A stretch of DNA of 64,000 bases from Acidobacteriota bacterium (lineage in GTDB: Bacteria > Acidobacteriota > Terriglobia > Acidiferrales > UBA7541). Location of the stretch: the NCBI GenBank assembly GCA_021324935.1, contig JAJPIE010000037.1, positions 62,001 through 126,000 on the forward strand, read 5' to 3'. Position 1 is the stretch's first letter, and every line of letters starts with the position of its first letter. This document shows positions 50,093 through 59,123 of this stretch, in pieces. The notes under the pieces are model-generated. The model was given only the letters and a program-made list of their open reading frames with translations. It was not told where the DNA came from and made no database searches. The translations under genes and the position numbers were made by a program.

Positions 50093-50946
50093 GCAATACG
50101 CCATTCGCGGAAAACATTTCAGCCTTCGTAACAGTTTGGAAGGACGCCTTTCTCCGTGTCCTCGAATCGCTCGGCGCCGCCGGCGTATCCGCCGAAAACG
50201 TCGATGGCACGGCTCTCCAACCCACCGGCGAATCGCAGGTCGGGATTCTCACGGTCAAGTTTTCAGGCGGCGGCTGCCTGAAGGGCGAAATGCTTTGGAC
50301 CTGCGAAAAGCCCGTGGCTCTGCAATGCGCGCAGTTGCTAATGTCCGAAGATCTGAATCCCGAAGCTGAATTCAGCGCCACGCACACCGACGGCTATCTT
50401 GAATTCATCCGCCAGGTTGCTGGCGAGGCCGCCGTCGGCTGGAAACTACAGCGTGGCGAGCCCACCGAAATCGTGTACCAGGCTGAAACGGGCTCGAAAT
50501 TTGAAACGCACTCTTCGGCTGCCTTCCGGCTTTCCAGCGATAAGTGCAAGTCGCTGACGTTTCGGATTGACCTGGATGCATCTCTTGCCGAGTCGCTTTT
50601 GGCCAAACGCGAACGGGAGTCTCCCGAAACTGTTACAACCGAGATTGCCGAAGCGGGCGGCGCGGCCAATCTGGCACTCCCCTCCAATCTGGACCTGATC
50701 CTCGACGTGCAACTTGATGCCACCATTCGCTTCGGCGAAAGGGAAATGCTCTTGCAGGACGTTTTTGGGTTGATGCCCGGCTCCGTTGTGGAACTCAACC
50801 AGTTGGTTAGTGAGCCCGCTGATCTTCTGGTGGCGGGGCGCCTCGTGGCCAAAGGCGAAGTTGTTGTTGTGGACGGGAACTTCGGCCTCCGCGTCACAGA
50901 AGTCGTCAGCCGCAACCAGCGGGCGGCTGTGCTCGATGCCGCTTGA
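50089..50946 (+). CDS. FliY-like switch protein: long N-terminal CheC/CheX-like region plus C-terminal SpoA (FliN) domain
   Basis: C-terminal LILDVQLDATIRFGEREMLLQDVFGLMPGSVVELNQLVSEPADLLVAGRLVAKGEVVVVDGNFGLRVTEVVS; N-terminal GGGCLKGEMLWTCEKPVALQCAQLLMSE. Confidence 0.82.
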   Translation: MSNTPFAENISAFVTVWKDAFLRVLESLGAAGVSAENVDGTALQPTGESQVGILTVKFSGGGCLKGEMLWTCEKPVALQCAQLLMSEDLNPEAEFSATHTDGYLEFIRQVAGEAAVGWKLQRGEPTEIVYQAETGSKFETHSSAAFRLSSDKCKSLTFRIDLDASLAESLLAKRERESPETVTTEIAEAGGAANLALPSNLDLILDVQLDATIRFGEREMLLQDVFGLMPGSVVELNQLVSEPADLLVAGRLVAKGEVVVVDGNFGLRVTEVVSRNQRAAVLDAA

Positions 50947-50956
50947 GGAATTGGGA

Positions 50957-51946
50957 ATGAACGAGGGACACGTGATCGAATTTGCCGCAGCAAGCGAGCG
51001 GGAGAAATTTCAGCGCGCCGTGGGGCGCCTGCTCGAGCGCTGGACCGTACGTTGCGCCGCCCCCGGCTGCCGCGGCGGCAATCCCTCCAAATTCTCACTG
51101 CTTGCGCGATTCTCCGGCGTGCACTACAACAATCGCTGGTACCACCAGAGCGATTGCCTCCGCGCCGCGCTCACCTCACGCCTCAGCCAGATGCTGCAGA
51201 ACTTTGTCGAGAGCCGCGAGCGCGTGCATCGCTTGCCGTTCGGCCTGCTCCTCGTCAATCGTGGGGTCATTTCCCCGGAGGATCTGAAGCGCGCTTTGCG
51301 CATGCAGCGAGAGGCGGGTTATGGCAAGTTGAGTCACTGGCTTCAGCAAATCGTCCCCCTCGATGAGCACGAAGTTACCGCCGCGCTTGGCCAACAGTGG
51401 GGCTGCCCGGTTTTCCGGCTCACCCCGCAAAACATGATTTCCGGCCGGCAGAATCCCATTCCTTTTCCTGTCCTGGCCGCTGCCAAAGCCGTTCCCGTTC
51501 ACGCTTCCCACACCGGCAAGCAAATGCATATCGCGTTTTCCGAGCGTGTCGATCACACACTGCTCTATTCCGTCGAGGAAATGCTCGCCTGCCGCACCAT
51601 CGCCTGTGTCTCCCCCGACTCGATGGTCCGCGAAGCGCTCGAGCGCCTACGCCGCGAAGATGCCGGCAACGAAATTACCTTCGATACCGTCCGTGACCCC
51701 AATGAAATGGCCGCCACCATTTGCAGCTATGCCGTCCAGATGGACGCCCGCCGCATCAAGGCGGAGCGCGCCGGTGCTTACATCTGGGTCGCGTTCTTCC
51801 GCAAGGAAGCGCGCCGCGAACTCCTATTCCGCCTCCCCGGTGCGCGCTCGAACGAAATCGACCTCGGGCGTGAACGCTGTAAAGAGTTTCCCGGGATTGC
51901 CGATAACGGAAAGGATGGCGTCTCCAGCGCCGCACGGTACGCATGA
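50957..51946 (+). CDS. Uncharacterised protein: Cys/His-rich N-terminus plus MshEN/GspE-N-like domain
   Basis: CAAPGC...WYHQSDC, then LPFGLLLVNRGVISPEDLKRALRMQREAGYGKLSHWLQQIVPLDEHEVTAALGQQWGCPVFRL; RBS GAGGAATTGGGA before ATG 50957. Confidence 0.8.
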   Translation: MNEGHVIEFAAASEREKFQRAVGRLLERWTVRCAAPGCRGGNPSKFSLLARFSGVHYNNRWYHQSDCLRAALTSRLSQMLQNFVESRERVHRLPFGLLLVNRGVISPEDLKRALRMQREAGYGKLSHWLQQIVPLDEHEVTAALGQQWGCPVFRLTPQNMISGRQNPIPFPVLAAAKAVPVHASHTGKQMHIAFSERVDHTLLYSVEEMLACRTIACVSPDSMVREALERLRREDAGNEITFDTVRDPNEMAATICSYAVQMDARRIKAERAGAYIWVAFFRKEARRELLFRLPGARSNEIDLGRERCKEFPGIADNGKDGVSSAARYA

Positions 51947-53010
51947 ATCTGCCGCGGAAAAACGTGGTAGCAACGCCGACATCCATTGACCCTTTCGGCA
52001 CCCAGGTGGAGCGCCGGAAAAATCGCTTGATGGGCCTGCTCAACAAGGGGCTGCCCACGCTTCCGGCTTACCTGTTGGATTTGAACACTCTGCTCCGTTC
52101 GCCCACGGTCGATCTAAAAAAAGTCGGCAAAGTGATTCGCACGGACCCCAGCCTTACTGCCCAGGTGCTTCGCCTTTGCAATTCCGCGCTCTTTGGCCTT
52201 CGCCGCCGCGTCCTCAGCATCGAGCAAGCGGCCGTCCTTCTCGGCACCGAGCGCCTGCGCACGCTCGTCCTCACCTGCTCGGTGATGCAGTTCGCCGGGA
52301 AAAACGTTCCGGTCAACGCGCTGCTAGGCTTCTGGCAGCATAGTTTTCTTTCCGCGTTGCTCAGCGAGCGCATCGCTCGCCTCGTTGACTATCCCGAAAA
52401 AGAACAGGCTTATCTCGGTGGGCTCCTCCACGACATTGGCGAACTTCCCCTGTGGATCGTACTCATGGAGGAGCAAGCCAAAAATCGCCCGCTGCCGCCG
52501 CCCAACTGGTGCGACAACCTGAAAGTCGAACGCGAATACTTCGGCATGGACCACGGCAAGGTCGGCCGCTGGATGGCCGTCGCCTGGAATTTCATGCCTT
52601 CTTTTCTCGACGTCTTCGAACACCATCACGATCCGGAAAACGCGCAACACGACCCATACCTCGTAGGCATCGTTTCCGCAGCGGACCAGTTCTTGCAAGC
52701 CTTGCCTCCGCCGGAGCAAGCGACTCCGGATGCAGCTGCAGGCCCTTCGCCTTCCGTCGTGCAGCCGCCACCCCCCGCTCCCCAGCCGCCTTTGCCGTCC
52801 GTCGAAGACCCGTCCTTTTTGTTGCAGTGTTTTCCGCGGCTGGCCGATGAAGAGCGCGGCGGCATTCTCGAAATGCTGCAAACAGAATACCTGCATGTCC
52901 TGCCGCTGGTGGAACTCAGCATGGCGGCGATCGCCCCGGAATCCACAAGCGGTACAACTTCAGTACAGGAGCAAAAACGTGAGCAAGTTACGAGTACTTA
53001 TCGTGGATGA
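51943..53010 (+). CDS. HDOD domain protein in flagellar operon
   Basis: LPTLPAYLLDLNTLLRSPTVDLKKVGKVIRTDPSLTAQVLRLCNSALFGLRRRVLSIEQAAVLLGTERLRTLVLT...YLGGLLHDIGELPLW. Confidence 0.9.
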   Translation: MNLPRKNVVATPTSIDPFGTQVERRKNRLMGLLNKGLPTLPAYLLDLNTLLRSPTVDLKKVGKVIRTDPSLTAQVLRLCNSALFGLRRRVLSIEQAAVLLGTERLRTLVLTCSVMQFAGKNVPVNALLGFWQHSFLSALLSERIARLVDYPEKEQAYLGGLLHDIGELPLWIVLMEEQAKNRPLPPPNWCDNLKVEREYFGMDHGKVGRWMAVAWNFMPSFLDVFEHHHDPENAQHDPYLVGIVSAADQFLQALPPPEQATPDAAAGPSPSVVQPPPPAPQPPLPSVEDPSFLLQCFPRLADEERGGILEMLQTEYLHVLPLVELSMAAIAPESTSGTTSVQEQKREQVTSTYRG

Positions 53011-53365
53011 TTCGTCGGTGATGCGGAAAATTGTCGAACGATCCTTGCGGCAAGCCGGGCTCGATCTGGGCGAAGTGCTCGAAGCCAGCAATGGTGCCGA
53101 GGCCCTCGCGGAAGTCAACAAAGGAAAGTTCGATCTGATCCTCAGCGACATCAATATGCCCGCGATGGACGGCCTCGAATTTCTCCGCGGCCTCGCCGGC
53201 GTCGAATCCGCGAAGGGTGTTCCCGTCGTGATGATTACCACCGAAGGCAGCGAAGCGCGCGTCGTCGAAGCACTTTCCGTTGGTGCCAAGGGTTATATCC
53301 GTAAGCCTTTCACGCCCGAACAGGTCAAGGAACGCGTCGCTCCGCTCCTCGGAGGTGGCCAGTGA
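52979..53365 (+). CDS. cheY: Chemotaxis response regulator CheY
   Basis: VSKLRVLIVDDSSVMRKIVERSLRQAGL...FDLILSDINMPAMDGLEFLRGLAG...VVMITTEGSEARVVEALSVGAKGYIRKPFTPEQ; GTG start. Confidence 0.93.
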   Translation: MSKLRVLIVDDSSVMRKIVERSLRQAGLDLGEVLEASNGAEALAEVNKGKFDLILSDINMPAMDGLEFLRGLAGVESAKGVPVVMITTEGSEARVVEALSVGAKGYIRKPFTPEQVKERVAPLLGGGQ

Positions 53366-53856
53366 GATCCACCCTTGGGCAGCCCATGCCAACCAACTCC
53401 CAGCTCGATCCTCACTGGAAGGGCATTCTGGAATGTGCCGCCATCGAAGTCTTCGCCATGATGGCCAATTCGGAAATCACACCGATGCCCGAGCAGCCCG
53501 AGCAGCAGCAGGGCGAACAGACCGCGATGGTCGGCCTCGCCGGAGCGCTCTGCGGCATGATCACCATCCGCTGCAGCAAGGAATCCGCCGTGAAACTTGC
53601 CACGCGCATGCTCGGTGAGGACGCCAAATCCAATCCTTCGATGGTTGGCGATGCGCTCGGTGAGCTTTGCAACATGGTTGCCGGAAATTTCAAGTCGAAA
53701 ATCACCAGCCTGGCCGATCATTGTATGCTCAGTGTTCCCACGGTCATCTGGGGCGAGGACTACGTCATGCAAATGGTCAAGCCGAACTCCGGTTTTCAGT
53801 TCGCGCTTGACTGCGAAGGCAGACCCGTGTGGTTCTCGCTTGTCATCCACGATTGA
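53362..53856 (+). CDS. cheX: CheX-like CheY-P phosphatase
   Basis: DALGELCNMVAGNFKSKI contains the ExxN catalytic motif; GTGA overlap with cheY (ATG alternative at 53386). Confidence 0.82.
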   Translation: MRSTLGQPMPTNSQLDPHWKGILECAAIEVFAMMANSEITPMPEQPEQQQGEQTAMVGLAGALCGMITIRCSKESAVKLATRMLGEDAKSNPSMVGDALGELCNMVAGNFKSKITSLADHCMLSVPTVIWGEDYVMQMVKPNSGFQFALDCEGRPVWFSLVIHD

Positions 53857-54028
53857 CTTCCCCGCGACCGCTCCCTGCACTCTCGATTTTCCGCCCCGGC
53901 AATCCTTGCCCAGTTCGCGGGAACACCGGCAGAGATTGCCGCTTTTTTCCCGCGGCCGCTTCGTGCAACAGGGCGCGCCGCTAATCGTCAGAGAACTCAC
54001 CCCATAGGCAGGTAACAAAATCCTTATT

Positions 54029-54044
54029 TGGCCTCTGGCTTGCA
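54029..54044 (+). promoter_or_regulatory. Sigma54-type element TGGCCTCTGGCTTGCA upstream of flgF
   Basis: TGGC...TTGCA with GG-N10-GC spacing, two mismatches; 24 bp before the ATG at 54068, in a 211-bp intergenic gap. Confidence 0.65.
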
Positions 54045-54067
54045 CTTTAATCTCGCGGAGAACTCGA

Positions 54068-54799
54068 ATGGACAGCGGTTTCTACTCAGCTTTCACGGGA
54101 TTTGCCACGCGGCTCGATGCGCTCGAAGTTGTCGCCAACAATCTCGCCAACACCAACACTCCCGGTTACAAAGCTTCGCGAGCCTTTTATCGCTCGATGC
54201 CTGCGTGGTTGCAGCAGTCGCTCTCGACGCCCCTGAACCAGGCGGTGAATCAATTTGGTGTTCTTGGCGGCGCGCAACTCGATCTCACTGTCAGCAATCT
54301 GGAGAAGACCGGGAATGCCACTGACGTTGCTTTGCAGGGCCCAGGATTCTTCAACATCCAGTCCAAAGCCGGCCTTCGCTTCACGCGCAATGGGAACTTC
54401 CAGTTGAACACAAAGCGCCAGTTGATCACCTCTCAAGGTGATCTCGTCCTCGGCGACAACGGTCCGATCCAGCTCCCATCCGGCGAGCTCGCCATCAGCC
54501 AGGATGGCACGGTTTCTGTCGACGGCGGCCTCGTCGCGAAACTCAAGGTCACGGATTTTTCTTCCCCCGCCGACCTTACTCCCGAGGGCAACACCTACTT
54601 TTCCGCACAGACGAAAGGGAAGGCCGTTGCGGAACCCAACGTCGTGCAGGGCGCGCTGGAAACTTCCAACGCCGATCCCATCAAGGCCACGGTTTCCCTG
54701 ATCGAGTTGCAGCGTACGGCGCAACTCATGGAGAAAGCCCTTTCCATTTTTCATAACGAATTCAACCGCACGGCGGCACAGGATCTGCCCCGGGTGTAA
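54068..54799 (+). CDS. flgF: Flagellar rod protein FlgF
   Basis: DSGFYSAFTGFATRLDALEVVANNLANTNTPGYKASRAFY...VVQGALETSNADPIKATVSLIELQR. Confidence 0.92.
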   Translation: MDSGFYSAFTGFATRLDALEVVANNLANTNTPGYKASRAFYRSMPAWLQQSLSTPLNQAVNQFGVLGGAQLDLTVSNLEKTGNATDVALQGPGFFNIQSKAGLRFTRNGNFQLNTKRQLITSQGDLVLGDNGPIQLPSGELAISQDGTVSVDGGLVAKLKVTDFSSPADLTPEGNTYFSAQTKGKAVAEPNVVQGALETSNADPIKATVSLIELQRTAQLMEKALSIFHNEFNRTAAQDLPRV

Positions 54800-54823
54800 G
54801 CACGGAAAATCGAGGAGAAGAAA

Positions 54824-55615
54824 ATGTATCGAGCACTTTATACCGCAGCCACGGGCATGGAAACCCAGCAGATGAATCTGGAGAATATTGCCAACAACCT
54901 GGCCAACGCCAACACCGCCGGGTTTCGCCGCCGGCGTCTGCAATTTCAGGATTTAATCTATCAGAACTTGGTGCAGCCCGGCGCCGCCAGCACGCAGCAG
55001 ACTACCTTTTCCACCGGCTTGCAGGTAGGCCTGGGCGTACGCTCCTCGGCTTCCGAGGTCATCCAGCAGCAGGGCGATTTCAACACCACCGGCAATCCGC
55101 TTGACCTCACCATCCAGGGCCAGGGTTTTTTCCAGGTGCAGATGCCTGATGGGCAGATTGCCTATACACGCTCCGGCACCTTTCAGTTGGATCCCACCGG
55201 GATCATTGTCACTTCCGACGGCTACCAATTGCAGCCGGCAATCACTATTCCCTCCGCCGCCACGAATATCACCATCGGCACTGACGGCACCGTCAGCGTG
55301 CAGCTTCCCGGCCAGCAGCAGGCTCAGCAGGTCGGCAATATCCAACTCGCCACCTTCGCGAATCCCGGCGGCCTCAGCAGCATCGGCAACAATTTGTATC
55401 TCGAAACCACCGCGTCGGGAAATCCAATCGTCGGCACGCCCGGAGGGTCGGAAGGCCTCGGCAATATCCTGCAGGGCTCGCTGGAAAACTCCAACGTCGA
55501 CGTCGTCGGGGAATTCGTGCAGATGATTCTGGCGCAGCGCTCCTATGAAGCGAACTCCCGCGTCGTTCATGCCGCCGACCAGATGTTCCAGACCATCAAC
55601 GGGCTCACCTCGTAA
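54824..55615 (+). CDS. flgG: Flagellar distal rod protein FlgG
   Basis: [47 protein letters not shown]...[41 protein letters not shown]. Confidence 0.97.
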   Translation: MYRALYTAATGMETQQMNLENIANNLANANTAGFRRRRLQFQDLIYQNLVQPGAASTQQTTFSTGLQVGLGVRSSASEVIQQQGDFNTTGNPLDLTIQGQGFFQVQMPDGQIAYTRSGTFQLDPTGIIVTSDGYQLQPAITIPSAATNITIGTDGTVSVQLPGQQQAQQVGNIQLATFANPGGLSSIGNNLYLETTASGNPIVGTPGGSEGLGNILQGSLENSNVDVVGEFVQMILAQRSYEANSRVVHAADQMFQTINGLTS

Positions 55616-55623
55616 ACGCATCC

Positions 55624-56205
55624 ATGACCGTCCGGCCCCAACTCGCGCTCCTGCTCCTCGCCCTCTCTTTCGCGCCGCTCTTGCCGGCGTCGGAAGGCGT
55701 CTCCCGGCAAGAAGTGCTCGCAGCGATCCAGGCTGCGGAAGCCTCACGTGGTCGCACTTTTCCCCGCGGAAGCTGCGAAAGCGCGCTGCAAATCGGAGCG
55801 CCATTGCGCGAGGGCCTGGCGGAGGGCTTCCAGGTCACCGAAATCAAATTCGATCCGGTGCTTAGGCAGGCCCGCTTTCTTCTGCGCAGCAAAGTCGACC
55901 GCAAGTCGCCGCCTTTTTACGCCTGGTGCGGATTCAGGTCGGAAGCTGCCGGTGCCCCGTCCGCCGCCACCCGCGCCGTCACTCTTTCCGGCTCATCCGA
56001 ACTCCAATCGCTCGGGCCTGTGCTTGTCGATGTGCATCGCGCGGCGCGCCTCTACCTGCATGCGCAAAACACTGCCGCCGTCCTCCTGGTCAAGCCGCTG
56101 CAGTCCGGCCACAAGGACGAGTCTGTGCGCGTGCGCCTGCCGCTGCACGGAAAAATGATCGAAGCGCGCGTCGTCGGCGCCGACGCCCTGGAAGCGACGT
56201 TCTGA
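55624..56205 (+). CDS. flgA: Flagellar P-ring assembly chaperone FlgA-like
   Basis: Signal peptide; C-terminal VLVDVHRAARLYLHAQNTAAVLLVKPLQSGHKDESVRVRLPLHGKMIEARVVGADALEATF; between flgG and flgH. Confidence 0.8.
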   Translation: MTVRPQLALLLLALSFAPLLPASEGVSRQEVLAAIQAAEASRGRTFPRGSCESALQIGAPLREGLAEGFQVTEIKFDPVLRQARFLLRSKVDRKSPPFYAWCGFRSEAAGAPSAATRAVTLSGSSELQSLGPVLVDVHRAARLYLHAQNTAAVLLVKPLQSGHKDESVRVRLPLHGKMIEARVVGADALEATF

Positions 56206-56215
56206 GGAGGCCGCC

Positions 56216-56926
56216 ATGAAACACTTTCTGCCTTTCACCCTGCTTGCCTTCTGCCTCATGGCGGTCCCGGCAAGCTTCGCGGCGCCCACCCTCAAAAAGT
56301 CCAAGGAACCCGCTGCCTCACAAACCTACGACGCCTATATCCAGCGCGTCCGCGCCATGAACCAGCCTGCCCCCGCCTCGCCAGGCAGCCTTTGGGTGGA
56401 TGTCAGTCCGGTTTCCACCATGGCCGCGGACTATAAAGCCCGCATGGCCGGTGATCTCGTCACTATCCATCTGATCGACAATTTCAGCGCCAACACCAAC
56501 GGCGAAAACAAGCAGTCGCGCCAGTTCTCGCTCTCCTCCGCTGTTTCCGCCCTGTTCGGGAAGCTCGGCGCCAACAATCGCATGCAAAATCTCGCCAGCG
56601 CTAATTCCGCTCACAGTCTCGACGGCAAAGGCGCTTCTTCGATGAGTTCCAACGTCCAGTTGAATCTCGCCGCGCAGGTCATGGAAACCCTGCCCAACGG
56701 CGTCCTGGTGGTCCAGGCGGCCCGCGACATCACCCTCGGCAACGATCGGCAAACGGTGTACATCCGCGGCCTTGTCCGCCCGGGCGACCTGGCTCAGGAC
56801 AACTCCATTGCCTCCACACAGCTTTCCGACCTGCAAGTCGAAATCAAGGGCAAGGGTGCCGTCGCCGACGCCTCGCGCCAGCCCAACTTCATCGTAAACG
56901 CGCTGGTCAAGCTACTGTCGTTCTAG
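56216..56926 (+). CDS. flgH: Flagellar L-ring protein FlgH
   Basis: SLWVDVSPVSTMAADYKARMAGDLVTIHLIDNFSANTNGENKQSRQFSL...GVLVVQAARDITLGNDRQTVYIRGLVRPGDLAQDNSIASTQLSDLQVEIKGKG. Confidence 0.93.
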   Translation: MKHFLPFTLLAFCLMAVPASFAAPTLKKSKEPAASQTYDAYIQRVRAMNQPAPASPGSLWVDVSPVSTMAADYKARMAGDLVTIHLIDNFSANTNGENKQSRQFSLSSAVSALFGKLGANNRMQNLASANSAHSLDGKGASSMSSNVQLNLAAQVMETLPNGVLVVQAARDITLGNDRQTVYIRGLVRPGDLAQDNSIASTQLSDLQVEIKGKGAVADASRQPNFIVNALVKLLSF

Positions 56927-56930
56927 GAGG

Positions 56931-58079
56931 ATGCTCGTGCTCCGAAAATTCGCCGCACTGCTGCTTTTCCTCGTCGTGCCATTGCTTCCGGCGCTTGCTC
57001 GCTCGATGGACGATGCTTCCGCCGGTCCCACGCGCCTCGCCCGCCTTAAAGACATCAGCGACTTCGAAGGTATCCGCGACAACCAGCTCATCGGTTACGG
57101 CCTGGTCGTCGGCCTCAATGGCACGGGCGACAAGCAGCAGACTTTTTTCTCCGTGCAAACTCTTGCCAACATGCTGCAACGTGCCGGCGTTAACGTCCAG
57201 AACCAGCTCTTGACCATTCAAGTCCGCAACATCGCCGCCGTTTTCGTTACCGCCACGCTTCCCCCCTTTGCCCGCCCAGGCATGAAGGTCGACGTTACCG
57301 TCTCCTCCATCGGCGACGCCAAAAGTCTGGCCGGCGGCACGCTCTTGCTCACCCCACTCAGCGCCGCCGACGGAAAAATTTACGCCGCCGCCCAGGGACC
57401 CCTGGTCATCGGCGGCTACAGCGCGGGTCCCGCCGCGAATGCCAAAGTCGTGAATCATCCCACCGCCGGCCGCATTCCCGACGGCGCCCTCGTCGAACGT
57501 GATGCTTCCCTCGATCTCCGCCAGATGCACGCGGTCGAAATTCTCTTGCGCGACGCCGACTTCGAAACCGCCGAGCAAGCCGCTGCCGTCATTAACGACA
57601 AACTCGGGGCTAAACTTGCCCGCGTCGTCGACAGCCGCCGCATCGAAATTGCCGACCTGCAAGCCGCGGGTGGCGATTTACCTGCGCTTCTCGCCACTGT
57701 TGGTGAGCTTCCCGTCCACACCAAGCCGCCCGCCAAGGTCGTCGTCAATGAAAAGACCGGCACGGTCGTCATGGGTGGCAACGTGACCATTAGCGCGTGC
57801 GCCATTCTGCACGGCAATCTTTCCATTCAAGTCACGACCAACTTCCAGGTTTCTCAGCCCCCTCCCTTTTCCAAGACCGGCGAGACCAAAGTCGTGCCCG
57901 AGACCAATACCCAGGCCCAGGAAACTCCCGTGCAGGTCGTGCAGCTCAAGGAAGGCGCAACTGTCGAGGAATTGATTCGCGGCTTGCAGACCATGGGCGC
58001 CACCGCGCGCGACGTGGTCGCCATTCTTCAGGCCATCAAAGAGGCCGGCGCCCTCAATGCCGATCTGGAGGTCCTGTGA
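56931..58079 (+). CDS. flgI: Flagellar P-ring protein FlgI
   Basis: ARLKDISDFEGIRDNQLIGYGLVVGLNGTGDKQQTFFSVQTLANMLQRAGV...NEKTGTVVMGGNVTISACAILHGNLSIQV. Confidence 0.97.
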   Translation: MLVLRKFAALLLFLVVPLLPALARSMDDASAGPTRLARLKDISDFEGIRDNQLIGYGLVVGLNGTGDKQQTFFSVQTLANMLQRAGVNVQNQLLTIQVRNIAAVFVTATLPPFARPGMKVDVTVSSIGDAKSLAGGTLLLTPLSAADGKIYAAAQGPLVIGGYSAGPAANAKVVNHPTAGRIPDGALVERDASLDLRQMHAVEILLRDADFETAEQAAAVINDKLGAKLARVVDSRRIEIADLQAAGGDLPALLATVGELPVHTKPPAKVVVNEKTGTVVMGGNVTISACAILHGNLSIQVTTNFQVSQPPPFSKTGETKVVPETNTQAQETPVQVVQLKEGATVEELIRGLQTMGATARDVVAILQAIKEAGALNADLEVL

Positions 58080-58471
58080 TGAATCCCCTGAACTCTGCCG
58101 GTCCGGCCTCGACCGCTACGCCGCAAGCGCCGGCCACTCCGGCCTCCGGTAGCCCGCAGAAATTCACCACCGCGCAGATCACCAAACTTCGCAAAGCTGC
58201 AGCCGATTTCGAATCGATCCTGCTATCCACATTCTGGAAGTCCATGAAAGACAGCTTCGGCGGCGACGATGACGATGCCACTGACCCGGCTCACGACACT
58301 CTGGAAGACATGGGCATGCAGGCAATGTCCTCTGCTGTCGGCAAAGCTGGCGGCTTGGGCCTGGGCAAGTTGATTTTGAAGCATATAGCTCCGGGTGTCC
58401 CGTTCCAGCCCGCTGCGCCTGTGCCGTACCCGGCTAAAGCTCCTTCAACTTTGGCCGATAGCAAGGAGTGA
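58079..58471 (+). CDS. flgJ: FlgJ-type rod-binding protein, N-terminal domain only
   Basis: TKLRKAAADFESILLSTFWKSMKDSFGG...LEDMGMQAMSSAVGKAGGLGLGKLILKHI; no glucosaminidase domain; TGATG overlap with flgI. Confidence 0.85.
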   Translation: MNPLNSAGPASTATPQAPATPASGSPQKFTTAQITKLRKAAADFESILLSTFWKSMKDSFGGDDDDATDPAHDTLEDMGMQAMSSAVGKAGGLGLGKLILKHIAPGVPFQPAAPVPYPAKAPSTLADSKE

Positions 58472-58498
58472 GGTGCCAAGAAAGGTTCCTGGGGAATT

Positions 58499-58525
58499 AA
58501 AGTTTTCTCAGTAACTGCCGATCGG
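58499..58525 (+). promoter_or_regulatory. Sigma28 (FliA) promoter TAAAGTTT-N11-GCCGATCG upstream of flgM
   Basis: Perfect -35, 11-nt spacer, GCCGAT of the -10; 61 bp before the ATG at 58587. Confidence 0.88.
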
Positions 58526-58586
58526 TACTTCAAGCGCAGGGGAATCTACTTGGTTCTCCCCTGACGGGAAGGCAAGGAGTTTGGTC

Positions 58587-58904
58587 ATGAAAATCGACCC
58601 CAAAGTACCGGCAAACGGCCAATTGCAGAGTGACCGGGTCCAGAACACCGCGAACCCGGCGGTTCAAAGCCAGTCACGTCCGGCCGACGCTAGCCAGGTG
58701 CAGGCTGAGGACACGTTCCAGCCTTCCGGCCGGCATGCGGAACTCCAGCGCCTGACGGCGCAAGCAGCCAGCGTCCCAGAGGTCCGCACGGAGAAGGTTG
58801 CCCCTCTGCAAGCCAAGGTGCAAAGGGGCACGTACAAGCCGGACAGCCAGAAAGTGGCCGACGCGCTGATTTCCGAGCAGTCTCGCTCTTCCGCGAAGGG
58901 CTGA
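58587..58904 (+). CDS. flgM: Anti-sigma28 factor FlgM
   Basis: Small hydrophilic protein with C-terminal EKVAPLQAKVQRGTYKPDSQKVADALISEQ (FlgM signature); RBS AAGGAG. Confidence 0.92.
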   Translation: MKIDPKVPANGQLQSDRVQNTANPAVQSQSRPADASQVQAEDTFQPSGRHAELQRLTAQAASVPEVRTEKVAPLQAKVQRGTYKPDSQKVADALISEQSRSSAKG

Positions 58905-58928
58905 GGATGCAGGTAGTGGAGCGGCACG

Positions 58929-59123
58929 ATGGAACGCATGGGACCCGCTCCGGCAGTGCGGCTCGAACCTCGGCGGTCGGAGGACCGCCAGCAGCAGGAA
59001 CGCCAGCCGCGAAAGGGAAGTAGCGCGGCAAGTCCGGTCAAGGCGGTGAGCCAAGTCGAGGAGGATCGCGCGCAGGTGGCCGCGGAGGAACCCGAAACGC
59101 ACCAATTGGATGAGCGAGCCTGA
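58929..59123 (+). CDS. Hypothetical 64-aa charged protein between flgM and flgN
   Basis: ORF with GGAG-type RBS, ending 3 bp before the flgN ATG; low-complexity composition, may be spurious. Confidence 0.35.
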   Translation: MERMGPAPAVRLEPRRSEDRQQQERQPRKGSSAASPVKAVSQVEEDRAQVAAEEPETHQLDERA

